Assembly (NCBI RefSeq): GCF_010993705.1
Contig: NZ_WOFO01000001.1
Location: 896,132 to 960,131, forward strand
Direction of reading: 5' to 3'
Source: Cyclobacterium sp. SYSU L10401
Lineage (GTDB): Bacteria > Bacteroidota > Bacteroidia > Cytophagales > Cyclobacteriaceae
DNA: 64,000 nucleotides
Position 1 is the stretch's first letter. The number at the start of each line of letters is the position of its first letter. Shown here piece after piece: positions 45,740 through 53,946 of this stretch. The notes beneath the pieces are model-generated. The model was not told the origin of the DNA. It worked only from the letters and a program-made list of their open reading frames with translations, and did not search any database. The position numbers were made by a program, and so were the translations under genes.

Positions 45740-46188
45740 GAAAGCGGCAAAGAGCTGCTCAGTAAAAAAGCAGCCAACGGTCATGAAAAAACTGGAAAAA
45801 GAGCTGTATATTAGTAAGGAAGGTTATATGGAAGCCTTTCTGGTGAACGAAACGGCAGAAAATGTCTGGTTTGATGATTTCACGGTGGAGACGACCCTTT
45901 CTCCCGTCATTCAGGAAACCCACTATGACCCCTGGGGTTTGGAGTTGACTGGTCTGGGGTACCAAAGAGAGGGGGTGAAGGAGAATCGGTATTTGTATAA
46001 TGGGAAGGAGCTGCTGGATGATCTGAACCTAGGGTTGTACGATTACGGGGCACGTTATTACGATCCGGTGATAGGGCGATGGACCAGCGTGGATCCCATG
46101 GCAAGTGAAAGGGAATGGCTTTCTCCCTATAATTATGTGCAGAACAATCCGATGAATAGGATTGATCCTGATGGGATGTTGGATGAGT
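45740..46188 (+). repeat. Rhs core segment, copy 2 of a direct repeat
   Basis: Copy of 43289-43734. The left junction is abrupt at 45740 (GAAAGCGGC), preceded by unrelated AT-rich sequence. An extra A in the poly-A run at 45784-45789 shifts the frame relative to the intact gene. Confidence 0.9.
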
Positions 46189-46832
46189 ATAATTACGATA
46201 TTGATTCGGGGGAATTTGAATGGATTAGTGATTATGGAGGAGAAGAACGTCAGTAGGTGAACGTTGTAAATAATGAGGGGGATGTGTTAATAAAGGGAAG
46301 TGTTCCGGGCAATAAAGTGCATGCGTACAAGCTTAGAGATGGTGTAGGCATAACAAATTATGACGCTATCCTGGATGATAGAACATATAATAGAAATAGT
46401 GGCTATGAGTATACATTTGCCGAATTTAAGTTCAGAAATAAAGTCAGAGGGTCAGATGATGTAATTGGTAGATTTTTAACTAAAACCGAAAGAGAAGGCA
46501 AGGCGATTCCCCTGATTTATCCGGAGGAATAAAAGTTATACGGTCATGTGGTTATGAGATTGAAAATGACAATCTTAGCGATAGATCAAAGCTTTGATGT
46601 AATGCCTTCTTTTTTCACAGGAGGAGCTTCCCTTAGAAAATTTGGGACGTCTATTAATGGGATAGGAAATGTTAGTAGTTCTCCGTTAAAAGGGAGCAGT
46701 GGTGTATCTGCCCTGACTAATTCGAGTGGATGGAATAGATTTTTACAGGCAAACAATGGTGTTTATTCTGGACAAGGGTGGCAAAAGAAAGCGGCAGCAG
46801 ATTATTACAAATCAAACTTTTACAAGAAATGA
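45740..46832 (+). pseudogene. orphan Rhs core plus second C-terminal tip, broken
   Basis: After the duplicated core, the frame continues from DPDGMLDE into a different tip. From ATG 45783 one reading frame runs to 46832 but is cut by TAG at 46254-46256 and TAA at 46530-46532. The +1 A described for the repeat also breaks it from the upstream core. The tip starts GEFEWISDYGGEE (compare GELDWISDLGGE in the intact gene), has its own middle (KVHAYKLRDGVGITNYDAIL), and ends WNRFLQANNGVYSGQGW, like the intact tip's end. It has no shell and no promoter, so it resembles the orphan 'spare tips' seen beside other rhs genes. The lesions mean it is silent as read here. Confidence 0.75.
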
Positions 46833-47455
46833 GAAAGGTAAAATGTCTTGTGGTAGCAGTTTTTGGTTTAATGATTGCGACCTGCTGTACAAATAATCAT
46901 GTAATAGAAACAATTGGAATTGACAGGATTGATACCAATGGTATCTATTTTTCGTATGAGTATCTGGATAAAAAACATATGGGTTCTTTTCCATTGGACC
47001 TTATTGATGAGAATTTTTACTCAACAGATAGCTTAAAAATCAAGATTGATAAGAATAATCCGGATGAGTTCGAGTTTGTCTCAGTAATAAGAAGAAAATG
47101 GCCAAAAGAAGAGGTATACATCCCGATAGACCCTTCAAAGGAAAAAATATCCCAATATCATTCGATTGATAAAAAACCATTGTTTGAAGGAGTAACAGAC
47201 GATGCAAGTAACAATAGTGTAGTACAGGAATTTTTAAAAAAAGAGCTATTACAAATCCAACGGGAAATTTCCGGTCGCAAGGCAATTTACCTCATAATTG
47301 ATGAGCAGGGCAAAGCATTTGTGGAAGAGATAGTAATGGCTGATGACACAACTGAAAATAATTTAAGAAAGATAGTTGAAAACATGCCGTTATTTGAACC
47401 TGGAGAGCATAAAGGGAAGAAAGTCAAGGTTTCCTACTTGGTAGAAATAAAATAA
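46829..47455 (+). CDS. candidate immunity lipoprotein of the orphan Rhs tip
   Basis: The ATG at 46829 overlaps the tip's TGA (ATGA), as for the intact pair; an upstream in-frame ATG at 46778 lies inside the tip. The 208-residue protein has a signal peptide ending at a lipobox-like GLMIATCC. The middle is rich in charged residues. The C-terminal ~75 residues (AIYLIIDEQGKAFVEEIVMA, VENMPLFEPGEHKGKKVKVS) resemble the TonB C-terminal fold (Gx..V..MP.W.PG...GK.V). It is intact although the toxin tip is broken. The immunity role is inferred from position only. Confidence 0.55.
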   Translation: MRKVKCLVVAVFGLMIATCCTNNHVIETIGIDRIDTNGIYFSYEYLDKKHMGSFPLDLIDENFYSTDSLKIKIDKNNPDEFEFVSVIRRKWPKEEVYIPIDPSKEKISQYHSIDKKPLFEGVTDDASNNSVVQEFLKKELLQIQREISGRKAIYLIIDEQGKAFVEEIVMADDTTENNLRKIVENMPLFEPGEHKGKKVKVSYLVEIK

Positions 47456-47457
47456 AG

Positions 47458-47479
47458 AAGACCATTTGGTGGTTTTTTT
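47458..47479 (+). terminator. likely terminator after the orphan immunity gene
   Basis: AAGACCA (47458-47464) pairs with TGGTTTT (47470-47476) through one G-U pair around TTTGG and runs into seven T residues. It starts directly after the lipoprotein stop codon. Confidence 0.6.
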
Positions 47480-48109
47480 ATCTACAGAGAACCATTAGGC
47501 TGTCCATTCTAATTTTTGCAAAGAAGGCTTTCATAAATGACGGATACTATGATATTGTACTGGAGGCACGTTTTTTTAGATAATTCTTTGTCTAACCAAA
47601 GTAAACGATCAATAACTATCTTCTGTGGGTTACATCAAAAAATGCCTTCAATAGGAATGTGGCTTTAGCCCATTCCTTGAAATTGCATTTAAGATCCCCC
47701 GGCTTTAGCCAAAATTTACGCGCATTATAAATGAATGACTGATATTCAATGCCTAATAGCCTAATAGTTTGGCTGAAACCAATAGCTCTGGATTATCCCA
47801 TTGCCTGGAGCTATATGGCAATTGAGTCCAATAGATACAACTTTCTCCGCAATACTTGCTGATTTCTGCTATCAATAAAGTGTCTGGTTTATCGATTTTT
47901 TATTGCTTTTCTAAGCGCCGAAACGGTTCAGAACCTCCTAATTTGTACAGGCCTACGTTCAACGTGCGGATATAAGTTCATTGCCCTATGGCGGTACTAT
48001 TTCTACCTCAGGCCGGGAAAATTTGAAAGGTTTTTTAGATAAACTCTGTTGGCACCCTAGCCGAACAGTAAATACGGGAAATTACGCAAGGCCTGCCCTG
48101 TTTTTCCGA
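47480..48109. other. 630-base gap with REP-like hairpins
   Basis: No credible gene. Two hairpins share the core GGCTTTAGCC: 47653-47677 (AGGAATGTGGC / GCCCATTCCT around TTTA) and 47701-47710. A related core, GGGCTTTAGCT, is at 50491-50501. Such palindromes resemble REP sequences mobilised by IS200-type (RAYT) transposases, though no transposase is in the window. The rest looks like decayed sequence. Confidence 0.45.
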
Positions 48110-48496
48110 TCAGGAAAGCACCAGGGATGTTTTCAGCAAGCGGTAAGCCAACTCTTTTAGGGCATTTTCTATCCTTTCGGCCTCTTCCGGACTGGGTTTT
48201 TCCCTGCCGGAAGAGAAGGCATCGAAACGGTCTGTTCCAATACCTGCGTAGGCAGCCAATTGCTCCTTATTCAGGATGGCGAATTCGCTAAAAAAAGCGG
48301 GACATTGGTAGTAATGGTTGAACTCGACGGTTTCCGGGTCCAGGCTTTCAAATTCCCAGAGCAATTTTTTCAATTGAGTTTCCAGCCCCGGAATGCTTGG
48401 GGCAGATTGGGTCAGTGGATTGTTCTTGTAGGTGAGGCTGCCTTTATAGGTATTATTTTCTTTGGTAATTAACAGGTCGAGTTTAAGCGTGTTCAT
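48110..48496 (-). CDS. HicB-like protein with C-terminal helix-turn-helix
   Basis: 128 residues from the ATG at 48496 (the frame is open further upstream without family similarity). The N-terminus (MNTLKLDLLITKENNTYKGS) has the strand pattern of a degenerate HicB fold. The C-terminal part FAILNKEQLAAYAGIGTDRF followed by DAFSSGREKPSPEEAERIEN is a HTH_XRE-like DNA-binding region. No HicA toxin gene is adjacent, so this is an orphan antitoxin or regulator. A second, truncated copy of the same gene lies at 50781-51288, with very similar DNA over at least 110 bases. Confidence 0.6.
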   Translation of the reverse strand: MNTLKLDLLITKENNTYKGSLTYKNNPLTQSAPSIPGLETQLKKLLWEFESLDPETVEFNHYYQCPAFFSEFAILNKEQLAAYAGIGTDRFDAFSSGREKPSPEEAERIENALKELAYRLLKTSLVLS

Positions 48497-48921
48497 TGCA
48501 GTCTTTTTTTGGTTGATGGGATATTTGTTTTCGTACTCCCTTATTCGACCCTTTAAGGTAGGCAAAAAGTACAACAAGATCAGTAGGGGATACGATACGC
48601 TCAGCGTTTTTTTTTAAAATCCATGAATCGCTTCCCATGCCTGCAGGCGGTGTTTTGCGTTTATAGGGGTTTTGTTTTAATTTTCGACCCGCCGAATTAA
48701 ATGATTGAGATCCAAACCTTCACTTTTCATTCTCTCTGCGAATCCATTTTGAGAGAGCTATCATCATTTGCAAAAAAAACTTTATGCCCATTCAGCTGTT
48801 AACACTATTCAGGTAATTATTCCGATACCCGGATAAATTCAATTGAGGCATTGGGGCTCATTGATTTTGTTCCCAAGCCGGTCAGTTATGCCATTACATT
48901 TGTTAAGCAATAATAAAATTC
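48497..48921. other. 425-base gap, no gene seen
   Basis: Sequence between the HicB-like gene and the small membrane protein pair. It holds no open frame with recognisable features and no clear promoter match. Several homopolymer runs (poly-A/T near 48607-48616 and 48772-48780) are the only notable feature. Confidence 0.5.
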
Positions 48922-49092
48922 ATGAAGAAGTTTAAAAAGTCCGAGATTGTACTTATGGTTCTGGTGGTAATTCTGATCGGGGTATCAGAATACTACTTTC
49001 TCATCGCAAATGAACCCCTCAAAGCCATTTTCATTGGTTTATGGTGCCCGACCATACTGGGCTTTTTGATCATATTTAACATGAAAAGGTAA
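48922..49092 (+). CDS. small two-helix membrane protein (56 residues)
   Basis: ATG-started frame with a basic N-terminus (MKKFKKSE) and two hydrophobic segments (IVLMVLVVILIGVSEYYFLI and AIFIGLWCPTILGFLIIFN), ending in NMKR. The stop is one base before the ATG of the next membrane protein gene, so the two are likely co-translated. No family recognised. The arrangement suggests subunits of one small membrane complex. Confidence 0.6.
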   Translation: MKKFKKSEIVLMVLVVILIGVSEYYFLIANEPLKAIFIGLWCPTILGFLIIFNMKR

Positions 49093-49093
49093 A

Positions 49094-49435
49094 ATGGAAA
49101 ACTTAGACGTAATCATATTGACAATGGTAGTGGTAGTATCCTTTGTGGTATTTATTGTCACCTCTGTGCAGGAATTTGGCAAAATGGAGGAAGAACCCTG
49201 GGAATATGAAAAGGCCACCGGCCCCAGCAGGGCTGCCTTGTTCAACGTGTTGAGTTCCCTATTTGAAGATGATAAAATTCCGAGGAAAAACAGGGAGGAA
49301 CTAAGGAAGACCATACAACGCAGCATCTCCGATATGGAAACGGATGGGGTCTATTTCGATAAAACCAAAAAGAAATCCGGTAAAAAGAAGAAATTCAAAA
49401 AAGAAGGGAAAAATGGTGAGAATAAGGCCAAATAA
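49094..49435 (+). CDS. small membrane-anchored protein with Lys-rich tail
   Basis: 113 residues. One N-terminal membrane helix (VIILTMVVVVSFVVFIVTSV) precedes a soluble part (GPSRAALFNVLSSLFEDDKI, NREELRKTIQRSISDMETDG), which looks helical. A strongly basic tail (KKKSGKKKKFKKEGKNGENK) may bind nucleic acid or acidic lipid. It follows the 56-residue membrane protein by one base. Function unknown. Confidence 0.6.
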   Translation: MENLDVIILTMVVVVSFVVFIVTSVQEFGKMEEEPWEYEKATGPSRAALFNVLSSLFEDDKIPRKNREELRKTIQRSISDMETDGVYFDKTKKKSGKKKKFKKEGKNGENKAK

Positions 49436-49803
49436 TACATCTAGATAAATTTTTAGTTTGTCAAATCGAGTTTGATCATATACATTGAAGCATTTATTTT
49501 TTAAGAGTGGCTATTCTTTGAGCACTATAGAAAATGAGAAAAAATGATGATCGATTACTTTCGCTGCAAGCCCCTGCGCTGCTCCATTTATCTAGCCATA
49601 ACCAATAAGTGCAGGGACCGAGACCGGAACATCTCGCCAAAGACAAAACCCCCGAAAAGCTACCCATCCACCGGCTACCACTAGAAAGTACCAACCCATC
49701 TGACAGCTTCGACTACCTCATTATGCACAAGGCCTGGCACCGGCATGTTAGAAGTGCCAGGAAACCGGAGGTGGGTGATGAGAGGGTGAGGGGGTAAAAA
49801 TTA
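49436..49803. other. 370-base gap with a decayed coding fragment
   Basis: Around 49590-49797 the sequence can be read as a 62-codon frame (SFDYLIMHKAWHRHVRSARK), with no recognisable family and no plausible start context. It looks like a remnant of a gene rather than a functional one. I see no regulatory site. Confidence 0.4.
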
Positions 49804-50199
49804 TTATCTTGAGAATCTTAATTTTGGGACTATACGGTCACTGTAAAAAGGGGTATGGTCCATGTCAATTACAGTCAGTCTAATGGAATTTTTAGAAGAC
49901 TTTAAAACTTCCAAATAACTTTTTTCCCAATAAAAAGCTATCATATCATCAATTGGGAGATCATCAGGCTTTGTGGTTTTCTCTTTTGGAATTGATTTGT
50001 TTCGTAGCTTGTATAAGCTTTTTCCGGATTCATCAATTATATCTAATTGAAATTTTTCAATATATATTGTTCGTTGGCATTCATTTATAATTTTAACTTT
50101 AATATACAGGTTGGGCGAATGGTTACGGAGATCATATTCCGCTGGGTGTTGGTCTATTTTAATCTTTAAATCCTTTTTTTGTTGTTTGATTTTTTTCAT
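49804..50199 (-). CDS. hypothetical protein, probably missing its N-terminal membrane part
   Basis: 131 residues starting MKKIKQQKKDLKIKIDQHPA. The body alternates strands (SPNLYIKVKIINECQRTIYI, FQLDIIDESGKSLYKLRN, SIRLTVIDMDHTPFYSDRIV) like a small Ig-like beta-sandwich. Upstream on the same strand, 50231-50290 encodes MDSLGIAIVGAVTGVTSLI in another frame. That is the typical single-helix N-terminus of proteins with this layout, so the real gene may be frameshifted at about 50200-50235. Function unknown. AT-rich. Confidence 0.5.
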   Translation of the reverse strand: MKKIKQQKKDLKIKIDQHPAEYDLRNHSPNLYIKVKIINECQRTIYIEKFQLDIIDESGKSLYKLRNKSIPKEKTTKPDDLPIDDMIAFYWEKSYLEVLKSSKNSIRLTVIDMDHTPFYSDRIVPKLRFSR

Positions 50200-50780
50200 C
50201 CAGATGTTTGTAAACTGAAAAACCGATATGTCAAATCAGGGAGGTTACTCCGGTGACTGCTCCAACAATTGCAATACCTAACGAGTCCATTCCCAAATAT
50301 ACCAATAATTCCCTGTCCTTTTCCCCCACCTAATCCCTTGCGAAATTAGTCGCATGGGTCAACTAACCGTTTGCGAAGCCATTTCTGAGATGCCGACGCA
50401 CTCTGCCAGGACACAGGAGGCTTCTTTTCCCTAATTTCGTAATCTGAATCCAAACAGGAAATGGGAGGCATTGTGGAATTTTGACTAGCCGGGCTTTAGC
50501 TAGATGCGAATTTGTGGACCTTTTGTATGTTGATTTGCTGTAACTCCATACCGAGCTGCATGCACTGGAGCATCGTGGCTTCTTTATGCCGATTTTGATG
50601 TCCTTATACGCGAAAAAAAATTCAATCAAATCGATTCGGAAAAAAGCAAATCCCGTGTGGTCGATGTTGTTGTCAATGGAAATGATTTCGTTAGTTTTCT
50701 GATGAATTTGGAGAGTTTTCCCGGGCCGTGGATTGGGTAGCTTTTCTATACAGTATTCCCAGGCAGTATCATTAATTTAT
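50200..50780. other. 580-base gap with decayed fragments
   Basis: It contains the possible frameshifted N-terminus of the preceding gene (50231-50290, - strand), an inverted repeat TGCGA...TCGCA around 50339-50354, and a REP-like core TAGCCGGGCTTTAGCTA near 50487-50503. No intact gene was found on either strand. The remainder looks like degraded coding sequence. Confidence 0.4.
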
Positions 50781-51288
50781 TCACGAAATTATCAGCGAGG
50801 TTTTTATTAGCCTGGCGGCAAGCTCCTGAAGGGCTTTTTCCAATCTTTTTGCTTCTTCCTCCGTAGGTTTTTCCTTACCTGATGAAAAAGCCTCAAGCCT
50901 TGCTGTCTCTATTTGTGCGCTCATAGCCAATTCTGCTCGATTAAGAATAGCAAATTCACTGAAAAAAGCAGGACATTGGTAGTAGTGGTTGAATTCGACG
51001 GTTTCCGGGTCCAGGCTTTCAAATTCCCGGAGCAATTTTTTCAATTGTGTTTCCAGCCCCGGAATGCTTGGCGATATGGGTTTCCACCAAAAAGCGACGG
51101 TTCGTCCATTGCAAGCAGAGCCAAAACTCAGGAAAAGCCATTCTTTTATTGGCTTTCCCAGGAGCGTACCCTTCCAAAGACAGCTTTTGCTACATAAATT
51201 ATCCGTAATGTCTGGCGTCGAGATGCAGGTGGTGCCCGCCAGAGGGAATAGGGATGCGGTCGTGAGAAATTCCCTGCGCTGGTTTGAC
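50781..51288 (-). pseudogene. truncated second copy of the HicB-like/HTH gene, fused to a foreign 5' part
   Basis: The 3' part encodes SIPGLETQLKKLLREFESLD through EFAILNRAELAMSAQIETAR to the end KTSLIIS, clearly paralogous to 48110-48496. The HicB N-terminus is missing. Instead, the frame stays open upstream with no ATG, GTG or TTG and reads SNQRREFLTTASLFPLAGTT, which resembles a twin-arginine signal start. The copy seems to be a fusion of the 3' half of the HTH gene to an unrelated fragment. A short product could start at the TTG at 51044, but this seems unlikely to be functional. Confidence 0.5.
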
Positions 51289-51552
51289 AGGCATATAGTC
51301 GCTTCCCTGCGGTTGTTGCCTCAATTGGGATTTGCCACGAAGCGGTATTCGCTCGGAGGCAGGAGATTCGTATAAGTACCGGGTTAGCTCAGGTACCGGT
51401 ACCGTCAGGCTTTAGGCAAAATAAGGGATCCCGACACTCCGAAGCTGACAGGATCCAAGTTGGATGGATGCAGGTGGTGGTTTCTTGTACCGAATGCAGG
51501 GTGTTTTGAATGCGGGCCGCATTCAGCGGAAAGCGTGCTATCGGGTTGAGAA

Positions 51553-53256
51553 TCATTGCTTATTTACGATGGTGCTGACCATTAGGGCTGTTGCGATCAA
51601 TGACAATTGACCCAAACTATAGTTATTGATCTTTTTTCGAACCACTTTCATGTCAACCGGTACCTCATTTGATTCCCATTCCAGGATGAGGTTTTTGTAG
51701 AGAGAGACGGTTTTCGAGGCCTTTCTTCCTTCAAATAAGGCTTTGAGTTGTTCCTTGCGCTTTCTACTTAGCAGCGAGTTGGCCTTATTTTTCACAAAGC
51801 GGTAGAAATTTTTACTTACGGAAACGTTTCCACTGGAATAATTTTCGTCCCGGATTTCTGCTACTTGTTCGTTAAGCTTCGCAATAAAGCGCCTGTAGAA
51901 GTCGTCGTTTATCTTTACTTCCCGGTCGATTTTGCTCATTATACCGAAAAAAGGCCTACTTAAAAAGGGCGTGGTTGCCCAGAAAAAACGCCTGTTTCTA
52001 TCTTCTCCCTCAAAGATATACCGCTTCATCCGGCAGGTTAGCAGAAAATACGCGTGTTTGTCCCCGCTGTTTTTTCCTGGAAAATCTGACAAGGTTTGGT
52101 AGATGTAATCCGAAAGTTTTTTTACATCAATACCCGTTAGTTTGGCCGCTTCAGGCAGGGAAAACTCGTAATTCTCCCGAAGAATCAAGTCAACCAACTT
52201 TTTGTTGTCCGAATACCTGATGTTGTTTGTTAAATCGGGAAACACTTTATCCCCTCCGTCGCCGGTAAAAAAGGTAATGTTCCCACCGTATCGATCAAAG
52301 ACTTTTCGGCAAAATTGGTTCAAATAATAGTACCGCGTAGGTTGGATTCCCATTTTAAACCGGATGGTTTCGGCAATGTCCTCACTGAAATTGGCGGTAC
52401 TCAAACCGATTTTTTGCCAGTCTAGCTGCAAGCTAGCTGCAATTTCCTGGGCAATCACCACATCGGTGGTGGCCGATTTTTCCTCATCTTCAAACGTAAC
52501 TCCCGTAACCCGCGCTCCTCCCTTGTGCAGTCCGGCGGCTACCGATCGAGAATCCATACCGCCACTGAGTGAGAGGATATTTTGTGCCGTAGCTCGTTGC
52601 TTGCATGCGGTAAGGAATACCGAGGCCATGCCATCCAAAGCAACTTCATCTACCTGGGAAATTGATTTGGCGGAAAAATCATAGGAATAACTCCTTTCAG
52701 TGGCGGTGATCTTGCCTGCCTTGACGTCCAAAAGCAGTTTTTCGGAGAGTTGGAGGTGGAAGACCTGATCAAAAAGCGTATGGGTGGACAGGTTGTAGTC
52801 AAAAACGAGGAATTCGGCGAGATGTAGCGGATTTATTGGAGCCTGTAAATACCCTTGCACAAATCGAATATCCCGCGATACAATCCATCTTCCGTTGCGG
52901 CTGCCGTAGTAAAGGGGCAGGCGATTCAGGTGGTCCCCAAACACTTTTACGGTATGGGATTGGAGATCTATTACATACAGGTAAAACTCCCCATCCACAT
53001 CAAAAAGGTATTTCTCAAGTTCATCCTCAGAGCTGAGAAGTTGCTGAATACCGTCGAAAAGCGCCGAAGTGGGCCGATCGTAGACTTTACCCTCCAAAAC
53101 CAGGACCGTATCCGTTGCCGTCCTACGAATGCTGTAGGGATATTCGTACGTGCTGTTTACCGTTACGGCCAATTGTTCATTGGAAAACAAAACAGTATGT
53201 GTAGAAGCGGAATTTTCCCATCCGTCTTCGTGTGAAAATAAAGATAATCCGAGCAT
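51553..53256 (-). CDS. asparagine synthetase-like amidotransferase without N-terminal catalytic Cys
   Basis: 567 residues from the ATG at 53256; upstream in-frame codons look unlike the family. Residues ~1-200 are an Ntn/GATase-II-like domain (LVLEGKVYDRPTS, DGEFYLYVIDLQSHTVKVFG, LNRLPLYYGSRNGRWIVSRD). The Cys expected at position 2 of glutamine-hydrolysing enzymes is absent (MLGLSLFSH). Residues ~210-560 form the synthetase domain with the PP-motif LSGGMDSRSVAAGL (S231-R237), TGDGGDKVFPDLTN and FEGEDRNRRFFWATTPFLSR. It therefore probably adenylates a carboxylate and uses ammonia or another amine. Relatives act in surface polysaccharide modification, beta-lactam synthesis and lasso-peptide cyclisation. 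No partner gene for any of these is adjacent. Confidence 0.75.
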   Translation of the reverse strand: MLGLSLFSHEDGWENSASTHTVLFSNEQLAVTVNSTYEYPYSIRRTATDTVLVLEGKVYDRPTSALFDGIQQLLSSEDELEKYLFDVDGEFYLYVIDLQSHTVKVFGDHLNRLPLYYGSRNGRWIVSRDIRFVQGYLQAPINPLHLAEFLVFDYNLSTHTLFDQVFHLQLSEKLLLDVKAGKITATERSYSYDFSAKSISQVDEVALDGMASVFLTACKQRATAQNILSLSGGMDSRSVAAGLHKGGARVTGVTFEDEEKSATTDVVIAQEIAASLQLDWQKIGLSTANFSEDIAETIRFKMGIQPTRYYYLNQFCRKVFDRYGGNITFFTGDGGDKVFPDLTNNIRYSDNKKLVDLILRENYEFSLPEAAKLTGIDVKKLSDYIYQTLSDFPGKNSGDKHAYFLLTCRMKRYIFEGEDRNRRFFWATTPFLSRPFFGIMSKIDREVKINDDFYRRFIAKLNEQVAEIRDENYSSGNVSVSKNFYRFVKNKANSLLSRKRKEQLKALFEGRKASKTVSLYKNLILEWESNEVPVDMKVVRKKINNYSLGQLSLIATALMVSTIVNKQ

Positions 53257-53946
53257 AATTGGAAAAAGGTGAACCAGTAGCGGTGCTAGAAAATTTAATT
53301 TGATTCGGTTGAAAATGTTTTTAAAGGTATAAAAATGTATTTTAAATTCCAAAAAAAGAATGTAAAACGATTTTTTTTAAGTTAAAGACAGCAGACCTTC
53401 CGGAGAAATGGCATGCATTGCGTTTTGAATCAAGGTAGGTTTTTTTCTCTATGCATAAACTATTGAAGAGGGTTCACCCGTACGTTTTACGTGTTCCTAA
53501 TAATCCAGCGTTTCGACAGGTTCAAGCTGATTATTGATCCCATCGGTGAAAATGGCCGCATGGGATTTTTTGTGGGGAAGGATTTGAACTTAGTTTTCTC
53601 CGTTTGGTATCTGTTTCGGTGTATCTCCAAAAGCCAGGTGTACGGTGATCTTTTTTTTCGAAAACGGTTTGCCATTCATTGGAATACCGGCAAGGGGGGT
53701 ACAAGTGATTCTGGGTAATCGAATCGATTTGGAAGAAAGCGAGATGACGAGTACGGCCAGGATGTCTGGGAATATTGACAGGTTGTTGCGGCCTTTTTGC
53801 TCTGAATTTTTCCATGCCGGTCGGAAACAGACATAGGCCTGCTGGAGAGCAAAAGTAAGGCATAAATTATTAACCTGTCTGTGGTTGTCTGGCCTTAGAA
53901 TACTACCGATGCAACCTCCTCCCATCGATCGGATCTTCCCCGTTCC
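53257..53946. other. 690-base gap, degraded sequence
   Basis: Several overlapping frames of 60-110 codons occur on both strands, but none has a recognisable family, clear start or consistent codon use. Frames on the - strand look like shifted parts of one decayed gene (TPLAGIPMNGKPF, NPMRPFSPMGSIIS). I cannot identify it. No terminator after the synthetase-like gene is obvious. Confidence 0.4.

Noticed and set aside
50989-51375. 128-codon + strand frame over the HicB-like fragment
   Set aside because: It mirrors the duplicated antitoxin-like gene on the other strand and has no family features.
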